A stretch of DNA of 64,000 bases from an uncultured Akkermansia sp. (GCA_949296365.1 CASFPZ010000010.1:1-64000); one strand, 5' to 3'. Numbered from the stretch's first letter, positions 1 to 9,309 are shown. Program-made: numbers and translations. The notes: generated from the sequence alone by a model not told the origin.

Positions 1-150
1 TCCACGCGTTTTTGAAACTCTGCTACAACACCAAAGCAGAGAAGGTCGACAATAAGACTCTCAACAATTGGTGTCTTGAGCTCTTCAACTCGCTCTTAGT
101 AGAACGACCTTGAGGAGAGACTTACTCAATAGTTTTACCGGACACTAGTG
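1..150 (+). mobile_element. Right end of an insertion sequence
   Basis: The window opens inside an IS-like element. Positions 133-150 (TTTTACCGGACACTAGTG) match, in the same orientation, the right terminus of a second element at 61995-62012, and its reverse complement matches the left terminus of that element at 61617-61634. The preceding 130 bases also resemble 61861-61994. The transposase C-terminus reads toward this end. The end lies only 7 bases before the stop codon of the prc gene on the opposite strand. The IS family cannot be named from this fragment. Confidence 0.7.
3..113 (+). CDS. Transposase C-terminal fragment (partial)
   Basis: An open frame enters from the left edge and stops at TGA 111-113, giving 36 residues that begin HAFLKLCYNTKAEKVDNKTL and end LLVERP. 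The same peptide, broken by stops and frameshifts, can be recovered from 61860-61976, next to an identical type of terminal repeat. That pairing is the reason to call it a transposase end. The 5' part lies outside the window, so whether this copy is intact is unknown. Confidence 0.5.
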   Translation, partial: HAFLKLCYNTKAEKVDNKTLNNWCLELFNSLLVERP

Positions 151-157
151 GATTTTT

Positions 158-2386
158 TTACAGATGAGAGCTGTTTTCTGCCAAGGTCCCCTGCTTGAGA
201 TCAACCATGTCTGAAACAATATTGATACATTCACGAAGCTCTGGATCGAGCCCAGATGGGTATTCGGGTGAATCGTCTAGTTCCTGAGTTGGCGATTCAA
301 CCATTTTCATATATTGTTCATTGTCCTTCTCTGGATCTGCTTGAGGTAGTTGGCGTTTATTGACATCTTCAAGAGTAAGTCGGAAAATTTTGTATTTCTT
401 GGCGTCGCTTTTGGCCATTTCAGCGAAACGAATCCTACGCTCTGCATTGATAGCTTGGCGGCGTTCGAAAAGCTTTTGGTTCTCTGCTTCTCGGACTTGC
501 TTATTGATTGATAGGCGGTTTTCTAGGATACGTTTTTTCTGATAAGCAATGTCTTCCTGTACAATCTGGAAATCGCGGTCTTGGTGAATGCGCTCTTTAC
601 TGCGAGCACGCAAGAAAGGCAGATGTTTGTCAATCCAGGTGTCTTTCGTATAATTGGGACTCTTGCTGATTTTGTCGTAGGGCATAGCAAAGTCTTCAAA
701 AGCTTCTCCAATGTCATAGACCGAGTAAATGTCAGGAAGGACGATGTCGCTTTCGACTCCTTTTAATTGTGTGGATCCACCTGCGATGCGGTAGAACTTT
801 TGTGTGGTGATTTTGACTAAGCCGGCTCGAGAACGATCCGAAAAGAATGGAAGGAATTTTCCGATGTCGACGGGCTGCTGAACGGTACCTTTGCCAAATG
901 TTGATTGATCACCGACGATGACGGCCCGACCATAATCTTGCAGTGCTGCTGCAAGAATTTCGGAGGCAGAGGCTGAAAGTTTATTGGTCAGCACAACAAG
1001 TGGGCCTTTAAAAATTGGCTGATTATTGCGGGCGTCTTGACTTGTCTGTTGGTTGTAAGAATTTTTAACTTGTACTATGGGCCCTGACCCTACAAAGAAT
1101 CCTGTCATGCGCCGAACTTCTTCAAGCGATCCCCCCCCATTGTTGCGAAGGTCGATGATGAGACCAGATACATTTTCTTGAACCATGCGTTCGAGAATTT
1201 TTTTAACGTCGGTAGAACACCGGCGAGATCCGGTGTCCATGTCGGCATAAAACGAGGGAAGGGAAAGGATGCCTACTTTGTCGCCATTGTTGACTTCGAT
1301 GATTTCTCCTTTAGCTAACTCTTCTTTAAGGTCGACTCGTGTTCGTGTGAGTGTGACAATTTTGGTCTGCCCAGGGGCATTGGCTGGGTCGATTTTGAGA
1401 CGAACTGTTGTACCTTCTTTACCGCGGACCATATCGACGACTTTATCGAGCCTCATGAAGAGGATGTCAGTCATTTCTCCTGTATTGTTGGAATCAACGC
1501 CTACTATGCGATCGTTAAGTTTGAGCTCGCCACTTTTTTCTGCTGGCCCTCCAACTACAATGCCATTGATTTTGACGGAACCATCGTCCTCGGCGCCGAG
1601 AAGAGCCCCAATCCCAATCAGGTAACTGCCCATCTCGGATTTGAAACGGTCGGTTTCGCGGGCACTCATGTAATCGGTATGCGGGTCATAGGTGAGAGCA
1701 ACAGCAGAAAGCAAGGCATTGGCAACGTCTTCTTCTTCACAGGCCTCATTGAGGTTGCGAAGAATGCGATCATAGCGAAGTAGTAACTTTTCTTTCGGTG
1801 ATTTTTCGTTAGCCGAGGGATCGGGTTTGCCTTGATCCTTGGCTAGGCGAGAGATGGTATCTCGGCGCAAAACTTCGGAAAGCAACTGCTCTTCTATCAT
1901 ATCTCGCCAAACAACCTCCATTTCTGCTTCGTCCTTAGGCCAAGCTATTTTTTTGCGCGATAGGGGGATGTATTTGTCTCTTGTAAATGTGAACTTTTCT
2001 GACTTTAGAAGTTTCTGAGCAAATTCAACTCGTTGTTTAACTCGATTACAGTACAACGTGTAAAGGGGAACGGCTGCTTCCATCGTCTCTCCTTTGAGTA
2101 GGTAGTTGTCAAGTCGTGTACCGAATTTGGCTTTTAACGAATCGACATCTTGTTGAGTAAAGAAAATTTTGCTGGGATCGAGTTGTTTGAGGTAGGTGTT
2201 CAGGAAGTTTTGGGACAATTCGTCATTGAACTCCTTGCGAGAAAAATGAAGGCTTTGCAGAAGGAGGGAGGTCGCCTTGCCGACATCATTGAAGTTGGTA
2301 GCGCCCTGGGCGCATGATGAGACCATGGCGGCAACGAGGACTGCCTCGGCTGCTCTGCGGAACCAATTCCTGATATGTTTATTCAT
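158..2386 (-). CDS. prc: Tail-specific C-terminal processing protease (Prc/Tsp, S41)
   Basis: This 742-residue protein is a periplasmic serine protease of the Prc/CtpA family, which trims the C-termini of envelope proteins and degrades unneeded cell-wall enzymes. It has an N-terminal export signal with a possible lipobox ending at Cys25 (MVSSC), a PDZ domain at about 245-335 and an S41 domain at about 365-570. The catalytic Ser is S473 in SASASE and the Lys is K499 in FGKG, spaced as in E. coli Prc, and QDYGRA lies between them. The C-terminal 150 residues are charged and probably helical, matching the long Prc (DUF3340-type) architecture. There is no Shine-Dalgarno motif before the ATG. An IS end sits 7 bases downstream of the stop codon. 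Confidence 0.93.
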   Translation of the reverse strand: MNKHIRNWFRRAAEAVLVAAMVSSCAQGATNFNDVGKATSLLLQSLHFSRKEFNDELSQNFLNTYLKQLDPSKIFFTQQDVDSLKAKFGTRLDNYLLKGETMEAAVPLYTLYCNRVKQRVEFAQKLLKSEKFTFTRDKYIPLSRKKIAWPKDEAEMEVVWRDMIEEQLLSEVLRRDTISRLAKDQGKPDPSANEKSPKEKLLLRYDRILRNLNEACEEEDVANALLSAVALTYDPHTDYMSARETDRFKSEMGSYLIGIGALLGAEDDGSVKINGIVVGGPAEKSGELKLNDRIVGVDSNNTGEMTDILFMRLDKVVDMVRGKEGTTVRLKIDPANAPGQTKIVTLTRTRVDLKEELAKGEIIEVNNGDKVGILSLPSFYADMDTGSRRCSTDVKKILERMVQENVSGLIIDLRNNGGGSLEEVRRMTGFFVGSGPIVQVKNSYNQQTSQDARNNQPIFKGPLVVLTNKLSASASEILAAALQDYGRAVIVGDQSTFGKGTVQQPVDIGKFLPFFSDRSRAGLVKITTQKFYRIAGGSTQLKGVESDIVLPDIYSVYDIGEAFEDFAMPYDKISKSPNYTKDTWIDKHLPFLRARSKERIHQDRDFQIVQEDIAYQKKRILENRLSINKQVREAENQKLFERRQAINAERRIRFAEMAKSDAKKYKIFRLTLEDVNKRQLPQADPEKDNEQYMKMVESPTQELDDSPEYPSGLDPELRECINIVSDMVDLKQGTLAENSSHL

Positions 2387-2531
2387 GATGGGAAAAACTT
2401 GGTTGCTAATGGCTTTGCCATAAGCTCGCGATTTTCAAACAAACGTAGTTTCGTATCTTGACTATGCGGAGAGGATTGCTCCAGCCCATATCTTGTCATT
2501 TATGGATAATAGAGTCGTCATAAGCCTAATC

Positions 2532-4667
2532 TCAGGAAAGATTTTGCTGTTTGAGTTGCTTAATTTGATCGCGAATGATGGCTGCGCGTTCAAATTCAAG
2601 ATGGGCTGCAGCATTTTTCATTTCACGTTCGAGTTCTTCGATCGTGGGTTGTCCATAAGGCGTTTCTTCTTCTGCAACACGCCAACTTGGCGTGTCCTCT
2701 GGTGTTTCATCGTAGAGCCGAAGCGGACTTTGGGCAGCTCGATTAACAGAACGTGGTTCAATACGATGTTCGAGATTATATTGTTGTTGAATTGATCGGC
2801 GATATTCGGTGAGCTCGATGAGTCGTTTGATGGAATCTGTAATAACATCGCAAAACAAAACACATTCTCCGTGGATGTGTCGCGCGGCACGCCCGGCTGT
2901 TTGGATGAGGGAGGTTTCGTTGCGGAGAAACCCTTCTTTATCGGCATCGAGAATGCAGACTAGTGAAACTTCAGGCAGATCGAGACCTTCCCTCAAGAGG
3001 TTGATGCCTACTAAAATATCGATTTTACGTGAACGAAGCTGGCGCAGAATCTCAACGCGCTCGACGGCGTCAACATCGGCATGAATGTACGAAACGCGGA
3101 GTCCGGTGCTTTTGAGGTATTCGGTGAGGTCTTCTGCTGTCTTTTTGGTTAGTGTGGTAACGAGTACGCGTTCGTTTTTGCTGACTCGGTCTCGGCAAAG
3201 TTCGATGGTGGTATCGATTTGTCCTTTGAGCGGTTTGAGGGTGATTATGGGCTCCAACAGACCTGTCGGTCGAATGATTTGTTCGACAATTAAAGGCGTA
3301 CGGCGACTGGTGGGATTGAAGTCTTCGACACTCTGACTGGAGGGACTGGGCTCAACCCGAATCTCCTTGGGCGAAGAAAAGACAATCCCATGAAAATGAT
3401 CGGGAATATCGTCGCCACGTCGGTGGCGTTTGACTGGGATGAAAGTGTGATTGTCCGCTCGGCAATTGATGAGTTCGAATGGTCCTGGTGTTGCCGAGGC
3501 GTAGACGATCTGCTTTTGCCGCTCCATAAATTCTTCAAATCGGAGGGGGCGGTTATCCAGGGCACTTGGTAATCGGAACCCGTGCTCGACGAGAACGGAT
3601 TTACGGCTGCGATCGCCTTCGTACATGCCGCCGATTTGTGGAACTGCTGCATGACTTTCGTCGATGAGTGTTAGGAAGTCCTTGCCAAAGAAATCGAGTA
3701 GGGTGGAGGGGGCACTGCCTGGAGCTCTTCCCGATAAGTGGCGTGAATAATTTTCGATCCCTTTGCAGAACCCTAGTTCCTGGATGAGTTCCAGATCGTA
3801 TTCTGTTCGCATTTTCAGGCGTTGTGCCTCGAGCATCTTGTTCTGCTTTTCAAAAAAAGCAATCTGCTCTTCGAGTTCTTGACGGATGTTGCGAATGGCA
3901 ACCGATCGCTTTTCTGGCGGGGAAACATATTGCTTGGCGGGGATAAAGGCATAGGCTGGTTTGGTCTCTCGTACTCGTCCTGTTTCTACATCAATGAGTG
4001 AAATCCGGTCGATTTCATCACCAAAAAATTCAACTCGAACGGCTACATTCTCTGATTCTGCGGGGAATACTTCAACAACCTCTCCTCGAACACGGAATGT
4101 CCCTCGGCGAAAATCAAAATCCCGGCGCTCATAGAGACAAGTAACAAGTTGTCGTAAAAAGTCGTCTCTCTCGATGATGTCGCCCACTTTGATCGAAACG
4201 ATTAAATCAGAGAAATCTTCTGGTGCCCCTAGCCCATAAATACACGACACTGAAGCAATGACGATGACGTCGCGCCGTGTAATGAGAGACGTCATGGCGC
4301 TGATGCTGAGTCGGTCAATCTCATCGTTGATGGCAGAATCCTTTTCTATGTACGTGTCTGTACGCGGGATGTAGGCTTCTGGTTGGTAAAAATCAAAATA
4401 CGATACGAAGTACTCGACTGCATTGTTAGGGAAAAAGCTCTTCATCTCCGAGTGGAGTTGGGCGGCTAACGTTTTGTTGTGCGAGATAATAAGCGTTGGC
4501 TTGTCGACATGGGCAATCAAATGGGCCATCGTAAATGTTTTGCCACTTCCGGTAACCCCTAGCAAACATTGGTGCTTATTTCCCGCATCGAGTGATTTGC
4601 AAAGTTTGGCAATGGCTTGGGCCTGGTCTCCAGATGGTGTAAAAGTCGTGTCGAGCTGAAATGACAT
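2532..4667 (-). CDS. uvrB: UvrABC system protein B
   Basis: UvrB is the damage-verifying helicase-like subunit of nucleotide excision repair. It is loaded by UvrA and then recruits UvrC. The start was placed at the ATG giving MSFQLDTTFTPSGDQ, 711 residues. The open frame continues 33 codons upstream, but that extension is not conserved in the family. Visible motifs are Walker A GVTGSGKT (37-44), the beta-hairpin YFDFYQPEAYIP, the DESH box, helicase motifs near TAGRAARH, and a C-terminal UVR domain (EELEREMKNAA...EFERAA) that contacts UvrC. No intact SOS-type operator was recognised upstream. The gene is divergent from the membrane protein gene at 4773. Confidence 0.97.
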   Translation of the reverse strand: MSFQLDTTFTPSGDQAQAIAKLCKSLDAGNKHQCLLGVTGSGKTFTMAHLIAHVDKPTLIISHNKTLAAQLHSEMKSFFPNNAVEYFVSYFDFYQPEAYIPRTDTYIEKDSAINDEIDRLSISAMTSLITRRDVIVIASVSCIYGLGAPEDFSDLIVSIKVGDIIERDDFLRQLVTCLYERRDFDFRRGTFRVRGEVVEVFPAESENVAVRVEFFGDEIDRISLIDVETGRVRETKPAYAFIPAKQYVSPPEKRSVAIRNIRQELEEQIAFFEKQNKMLEAQRLKMRTEYDLELIQELGFCKGIENYSRHLSGRAPGSAPSTLLDFFGKDFLTLIDESHAAVPQIGGMYEGDRSRKSVLVEHGFRLPSALDNRPLRFEEFMERQKQIVYASATPGPFELINCRADNHTFIPVKRHRRGDDIPDHFHGIVFSSPKEIRVEPSPSSQSVEDFNPTSRRTPLIVEQIIRPTGLLEPIITLKPLKGQIDTTIELCRDRVSKNERVLVTTLTKKTAEDLTEYLKSTGLRVSYIHADVDAVERVEILRQLRSRKIDILVGINLLREGLDLPEVSLVCILDADKEGFLRNETSLIQTAGRAARHIHGECVLFCDVITDSIKRLIELTEYRRSIQQQYNLEHRIEPRSVNRAAQSPLRLYDETPEDTPSWRVAEEETPYGQPTIEELEREMKNAAAHLEFERAAIIRDQIKQLKQQNLS

Positions 4668-4772
4668 GGGGTTTAAATTCGATAAGACTGGTGGGATCGA
4701 CTGTTGGAGCTTAGGATGAGGACACCCTTGCCGTTTGACATGTATCCCGCCCCATGGATAATGCATGCAGTT

Positions 4773-5150
4773 ATGTATATCCCTACCCAGGCGGAACGGT
4801 ACTCCAAAAAATCGCTTGTGACGCTTATCCTCTGTGTCATAGCTCCGTCGGCTGTGTATGCTTATTTGCTTTCTTCGCAGGTGATGGTTCCGGTTGATAG
4901 TATTATGGGTATGTTAAATATGATATTGTTTTGCACGTATCCTCTGGCTTTGGCCTTGTTGGCTATAGGGCTTCCGTTTTGGCTTGGGGTATCTATATCG
5001 TTCTTGGCTCACGCTGCTGCTGTTTGGGCGATTTACCGCCAAAAGGAATGGTCGGGTAAAAAAATGGTCGCCTGGGCAATTTCGCTTGGCATGATCGATC
5101 TGTTTATCCTAAAAATAATCAACACTTTCCCCCCAGGATCTGTGGACTGA
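4773..5150 (+). CDS. Small membrane protein, unknown function
   Basis: This 125-residue protein was not recognised. The start chosen is the ATG giving MYIPTQAERYSKKS. The frame is open 23 codons further upstream but that part overlaps the likely uvrB promoter region. It has about four hydrophobic segments (residues near 18-38, 45-60, 62-85 and 100-115) with charged RQKEWSGKK between the last two, so it is probably an inner-membrane protein. It stands alone, divergent from uvrB, and no partner is evident. Confidence 0.6.
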   Translation: MYIPTQAERYSKKSLVTLILCVIAPSAVYAYLLSSQVMVPVDSIMGMLNMILFCTYPLALALLAIGLPFWLGVSISFLAHAAAVWAIYRQKEWSGKKMVAWAISLGMIDLFILKIINTFPPGSVD

Positions 5151-5242
5151 CCTCCCCCCCAAAAGAAATTAAAAATCCTAATCCGAAATCGCTTCCGCTA
5201 AATTAATAAAAGGGTGTCTTACTATCAATCCGTGGGAATGCA

Positions 5243-5271
5243 TTGACAGCTTAGAGACTAAACGGTACAAT
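5243..5271 (+). promoter_or_regulatory. Sigma70-type promoter, near-leaderless
   Basis: TTGACA at 5243-5248 and TACAAT at 5266-5271 are separated by exactly 17 bases, the best consensus promoter seen in the window. A start seven bases after the -10 box would fall near 5278, only about five bases before the GTG at 5283. The transcript of the next gene would then have almost no 5' leader, or translation begins further inside. Confidence 0.65.
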
Positions 5272-5282
5272 GCTCACCGATT

Positions 5283-5540
5283 GTGAACGCAAGCAAGGCG
5301 CCATCTATAACATTGCCAACGCATGATTACGAAACGATGTCAAAAATGAGTAATCATGCAGTCGTATCTTTTTTTAGGCAAAATGTCCTGCAAGTCCGAG
5401 AGATCCGGTTACAAACAGGGATCCCGGCTGAGCATGATGCTTATGACGTAACCCGTTCCCCGGAGCAGGTTGTGGTTCGGTTGTTTTGCGAGGGAAGGGA
5501 AGTGTTTGACTGCATATTTGTTCCCCCTGACTCGTATTGA
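5283..5540 (+). CDS. Small hypothetical protein
   Basis: This is an 85-residue protein of unknown function with no signal peptide or membrane segment. The C-terminal half (TRSPEQVVVRLFCEGREVFD) looks like a small beta-strand fold. The assigned start is GTG at 5283, just after a consensus promoter. An internal ATG at residue 19 (MSKMSNHA) is an alternative that would leave a leader of about 60 bases. Existence is supported mainly by the promoter and by an isolated open frame without a longer competitor. Confidence 0.45.
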   Translation: MNASKAPSITLPTHDYETMSKMSNHAVVSFFRQNVLQVREIRLQTGIPAEHDAYDVTRSPEQVVVRLFCEGREVFDCIFVPPDSY

Positions 5541-5569
5541 GTCATGGAACATTGGTCAACCTGCCGTGA

Positions 5570-6025
5570 ATGATGATGAATGATTCCTCTCTCAAATATG
5601 CATGGGTTGTCTTGGCTAATCTGCTAAGTTCTTGTCAATTGAATGATGGCGGAACTGTGGGATGGAGACCTCAACCGGAGGGTGACAATATGCCGCCGGT
5701 TAATGAACATGAGGTTCTGTTTATGAACGATTTCCCGGATTATCCCTATGTAAAAGTCGGATCGTTTGTTCCTACGAGCCCAGCCTTTTCTCAGCGTATT
5801 GACTGTGAAAACCCTGTCGCGGCGCAATTCTTCAAAAGCCAGGCGGCTGCTATGGGGGGAAATACAATTGTTGTACATGAAATACCTGGAAATGCTGCCC
5901 AAAATAAACTTATCAAAGTAGAGGTGATCTATGTTAAAGAAGATGTGGGGTCTCACGGTGGCGATGAATTGGGCCCTGCCGACGGCGTTATCCCTTGGGA
6001 CGAAGAAATGATGCAGATTTATTGA
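5570..6025 (+). CDS. Putative lipoprotein, unknown function
   Basis: The protein has 151 residues and a hydrophobic N-terminus ending in LLSSC, a lipobox with the Cys near residue 22, so it is probably a lipoprotein. The mature part contains AQFFKSQAAAMGGNTIVV followed by a hydrophobic strand (KLIKVEVIYV). This resembles small secreted folds of the RcsF/DUF4156 kind, but the match is only an impression. Three ATG codons overlap at the start, so the exact initiation site is uncertain. It lies 29 bases after the small gene at 5283 in the same direction. Confidence 0.55.
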   Translation: MMMNDSSLKYAWVVLANLLSSCQLNDGGTVGWRPQPEGDNMPPVNEHEVLFMNDFPDYPYVKVGSFVPTSPAFSQRIDCENPVAAQFFKSQAAAMGGNTIVVHEIPGNAAQNKLIKVEVIYVKEDVGSHGGDELGPADGVIPWDEEMMQIY

Positions 6026-6347
6026 AATCCCAATTTGCCGATTTCTCTTTGCAATCCTCTCAAAAATTTGTAAAGTGGCAATATACTCTTCCCCGTTCTA
6101 GTAATTTATTCCTCTCGAACACAACATTCCGGAAGGCCAACTGTTTCTCTGCCCCGGCGGAATGACGAGACGCCTGAACGGTGGGCAGGCTTGTGAGGTT
6201 GTCTCGGCTCTCTTGTTCTACAAGACCAGGCCAGTGTGGGGATTCCTAGGTGGGAAAATGCACTTCTAAGAAGCTTGAAATCTATGTCCAACAAGGGAAT
6301 GAAACGGCGCAAAAGGTTCTTGTGGCCGTTAAAAAGGAAACTCTAAG
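6026..6347. other. Gene-free stretch between convergent genes
   Basis: These 322 bases separate the lipoprotein gene (+) from the MATE gene (-). A short inverted repeat, AACGGC/GCCGTT at 6303-6330, could be a weak terminator for the MATE gene, but it lacks a clear T-run. A 68-codon frame on the minus strand has a composition unlike the neighbouring proteins and is not called. No RNA gene was seen. Confidence 0.5.
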
Positions 6348-7859
6348 CTATACTTTGTGGTTGATCCATGATTTACCGAGTACAATGCGATAGAAGATGA
6401 TGCATTGTAGCGCAGATTCTCCTGCAAAAAGCAACCAGATCCCCCACAACGTGATGGTTGACGGGAAGAAATAGAACCACAATGTTGTGACTATAACTCG
6501 AAAGAATCCCATGACCCCATATGAAATGAACATAACGCGCTTGGTATCTCCAGCCCCACGCAGAGATGATTTCATAACTATGCAGGCCGCATAGAACGGT
6601 TCAACGAGGATCATCGTGCGGAGCACGGGTATGCCCAATTCGATCATGTCGAGGTTGTTTTTTGCAAAGATGTCGAAAAAGAATGACGGAAAAATGAAAA
6701 ATAACGCTCCAAGGATACCCATGAAAACAGCAGCGTATTTAATACATTTGAGAATGGTAATGCGGGCCATTAACGAATTGTTGGCTCCCAAATATTGCCC
6801 TACGAGGGTTGCTGCAGCCATGCCAATGGCAAATCCAGGCAAAAAACTCATAGACTCGATGCGAATGGCAATGTTGTGAACTCCTAAGGCACCGGCAACT
6901 GGAAGTTTGCTGATGATAGAAAGACAGTACATCTGGATGGCCCAAATCCCAAAGACTTCAATGGCCTGGGGGAGCCCTATGGCCAGGATGCGCCCCTGCA
7001 TGTTCCAGTCGGGAATGAGACTGCGGTTCCGAAGATGAAGCGGGGGTATGTAGTTGGCCCCTACTGATTGTGCCAGTTCATTGAGATCCTGGGTATTGGA
7101 ATAAGCCTGGCCGAGCTTTTTCCGCCGTCGAATGAGGATAGCAATCAAAACAAACATACTGATGACGAATCCTCCCATGGTGCCGCCGGCTATGCCTGCA
7201 ACTCGCCATCCGCCAATTGGTTCTGGCCCAAATACGAAAACTAACCCGAGAAGTACATTTAACACGCTGGCTAACAACATGATGTTAAACGGCAACTTGG
7301 TATCTCCTGAACCTCGAAGAGCGGCATTGAGCGCAAAGACAACCCCGCTGAAAGGCGCTGTAAACGAAGCTACTGACATGTACTGCATTGCGTAAGCATG
7401 TGCCTCTGGCGTCATATCTAGAATATAGGTGACGAGGACCTTGCTAACAATTAACATGAGAATACAGGAGAGAATCCCTGCAATGCCACCTAGCACGCCA
7501 GACTGGCAAGCCGCATGGTTGGCTGTGTTGTAGTCTCGAGCCCCTGTCATTCGTGAAACAATAGCTGTAGCTCCCATGCCGACTGCCCCTTGCATGACGA
7601 ACCCTAGCCATACAAGGAAAACGCTGACGCCCATGCCATCGGCAATGTGCATGGTGTCCTGCGCATTGAGTCCAACAAGATTATTTGCTAAGAAGAGGGC
7701 CCATGAGGTGATGAAAAAACTGAGGACCTGTTCGAGAAATGGCCAGAATGCTATGATCCAGATTTGGCGTGGCAGACTGAGGCCTGCTAATTTGCCGCCG
7801 AGACGGCCACGGGCCATTTTGCTTCGGATGACCCCTTCTCTGGCGTCTCCTGCACTCAT
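6348..7859 (-). CDS. MATE family multidrug/Na+ antiporter
   Basis: This 503-residue integral membrane protein is a MATE (multidrug and toxic compound extrusion) transporter of the NorM/DinF superfamily, which exports organic cations or metabolites using ion gradients. It shows about 12 hydrophobic segments and the two-fold MatE repeat. Each half carries the characteristic RGSGDTK/RGAGDTK loop (LNAALRGSGDTK and MKSSLRGAGDTK), and the first repeat also has VGMGATAIVSR. The ATG overlaps the ubiE stop codon in an ATGA arrangement, so the two genes are translationally coupled. The substrate is not predictable. Confidence 0.9.
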   Translation of the reverse strand: MSAGDAREGVIRSKMARGRLGGKLAGLSLPRQIWIIAFWPFLEQVLSFFITSWALFLANNLVGLNAQDTMHIADGMGVSVFLVWLGFVMQGAVGMGATAIVSRMTGARDYNTANHAACQSGVLGGIAGILSCILMLIVSKVLVTYILDMTPEAHAYAMQYMSVASFTAPFSGVVFALNAALRGSGDTKLPFNIMLLASVLNVLLGLVFVFGPEPIGGWRVAGIAGGTMGGFVISMFVLIAILIRRRKKLGQAYSNTQDLNELAQSVGANYIPPLHLRNRSLIPDWNMQGRILAIGLPQAIEVFGIWAIQMYCLSIISKLPVAGALGVHNIAIRIESMSFLPGFAIGMAAATLVGQYLGANNSLMARITILKCIKYAAVFMGILGALFFIFPSFFFDIFAKNNLDMIELGIPVLRTMILVEPFYAACIVMKSSLRGAGDTKRVMFISYGVMGFFRVIVTTLWFYFFPSTITLWGIWLLFAGESALQCIIFYRIVLGKSWINHKV

Positions 7860-8527
7860 ACTTGTCCTTGGTAAATACTGGCAATCCCTCCACTGAGTTT
7901 TTCAACGGATACATGAGAAAACCCAGCCTGCTCAATAAGACGGCACATGGATGCCCCGCGTGGAAATTCTTCAATGCTTTGAGCAAGATAGTCATAGGCC
8001 CCCTTCTGTCCGGTAACCCACCCTGCTATCCTCGGTAAAATCTGGTGAAGGTACCAGCGGTAGGGGCATAACAAAAAACCTTCGGGCATGGAAAAATCAA
8101 GGACGAGCAGTCTTCCACTTGGAACAAGCACTCGCTTCATTTCCCGAAGCGCCTCGAGCCAGTCGGCCATATTGCGCAACCCAAATGCAACGGTTAATGC
8201 CTCAAATGAAGCATCTCCTAAAGGCAAATGCATCGCATCGGCCTGGATGACGTTTTTGAGCCCTCGCTGAATGGCAATGTCCAACATGGGACGGCAAAAA
8301 TCTGCTCCTGTAATTTCGGCTTCTGGTATCTGCTTTTGCATGACTAACGCCAGGTCGCCTGTCCCAGTAGCCAGGTCGAGAATGTTCTTAGGGCGCCAGG
8401 TCTTAACAATTCGAGCAACACGTCGTCGCCAAAGCATGTCTATCCCCATGCTCAGAATATGATTGGCTGCAACATATCTCGGAGCAATAGAGGCAAAGGC
8501 TTTTTGAACAAACTCCGGGTTCCGCAT
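7856..8527 (-). CDS. ubiE: Demethylmenaquinone/ubiquinone C-methyltransferase
   Basis: This 223-residue protein is a class I SAM-dependent methyltransferase of the UbiE/MenG family, which adds the ring C-methyl group in the last step of menaquinone (or ubiquinone) synthesis. Visible family features are FASIAPRYVAANHILSMG near the N-terminus, the SAM-binding LDLATGTGDLAL, and AFGLRNMADW followed by EMKRVLVPSGRL. In an anaerobic or microaerophilic verrucomicrobium menaquinone is the likelier product. The stop codon overlaps the ATG of the downstream MATE gene. It is divergent from the L,D-transpeptidase gene at 8686. Confidence 0.93.
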   Translation of the reverse strand: MRNPEFVQKAFASIAPRYVAANHILSMGIDMLWRRRVARIVKTWRPKNILDLATGTGDLALVMQKQIPEAEITGADFCRPMLDIAIQRGLKNVIQADAMHLPLGDASFEALTVAFGLRNMADWLEALREMKRVLVPSGRLLVLDFSMPEGFLLCPYRWYLHQILPRIAGWVTGQKGAYDYLAQSIEEFPRGASMCRLIEQAGFSHVSVEKLSGGIASIYQGQV

Positions 8528-8685
8528 AAACGCTATGTGACACTAAAACCATTCGGAATCAAGAGCGAATTCATAGAGAGTTTGCCACGAATTCCTAATT
8601 TTCGCAATCTGGGAGATTGCAATAACCGAATATCGAGGAAAAACCGCTTGATTCATCAAGAATAAAAGGATAAACGCAAGTAGTC

Positions 8686-9309
8686 ATGCTAAGTCGTTTG
8701 ATTATTGGAATTCTATGTTGTGTGTGTGGTGCTTGCTTGTTGGCGAGTTGCTCCTCCGGAACGAATGATGACGAACGCGTCCCTGATTCCCGAGTCAGTT
8801 CGACTTATGAGGATTTCGTGAACCGTCGCGACTATCAGGATACTCGCGATGTCTGGTATCATGACGCGCGAATTTCTGTGGCAAATACTGCTAATAGCCG
8901 CATTTTGGTCTTGCTGAACGTTCAACGCGGAATTTTGTTTGTCAACGATAAAGTTGCTATGGATTTCCCGGTGTGTACTGGTAGATCAACCTATGAAACT
9001 CCTCGAGGAAAATTTAGAATCATAGAAAAAGTTGAAGAATATAGATCTAAATCATATGGAAATATCTATAATTCAGATGATGTTCGCGTAATCTCTGGAG
9101 CAACCCCATCGACGCCGGTGCCCAAAGGCTGTTATTACAAGGGCGCAGCTATGCCCTATTGGATGCGCATTAAAGGAGGGTATGGATTCCATGTGGGAAA
9201 GGTTCTACGTACTGCTGACTCTCATGGTTGTATCCGTGTTCCTGTGGAACCTTGTAGCATTTTGTTCGAAAAATGCGGCGTTGGAACTCGAGTAGAAATC
9301 AGAAATTGA
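8686..9309 (+). CDS. L,D-transpeptidase (YkuD) lipoprotein
   Basis: This 207-residue protein is a putative lipoprotein (lipobox LLASC, Cys near residue 22) with one YkuD catalytic domain. L,D-transpeptidases form 3-3 peptidoglycan crosslinks or attach proteins to peptidoglycan in the periplasm. The catalytic motif is present: His in GFHVGK, then SHGCIRVP with Cys182. The domain starts with ISVANTANSRILVLLNVQRG, typical of the family. A second YkuD lipoprotein of the same layout is encoded at 17989-18714. It precedes the PBP2-type gene by 69 bases in the same direction, so the two may be co-transcribed. Confidence 0.9.
   Translation: MLSRLIIGILCCVCGACLLASCSSGTNDDERVPDSRVSSTYEDFVNRRDYQDTRDVWYHDARISVANTANSRILVLLNVQRGILFVNDKVAMDFPVCTGRSTYETPRGKFRIIEKVEEYRSKSYGNIYNSDDVRVISGATPSTPVPKGCYYKGAAMPYWMRIKGGYGFHVGKVLRTADSHGCIRVPVEPCSILFEKCGVGTRVEIRN

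Noticed and set aside
6106-6312. 68-codon minus-strand frame
   Set aside because: Arg/Ser/Pro-rich composition, no start context and no family resemblance; likely chance.
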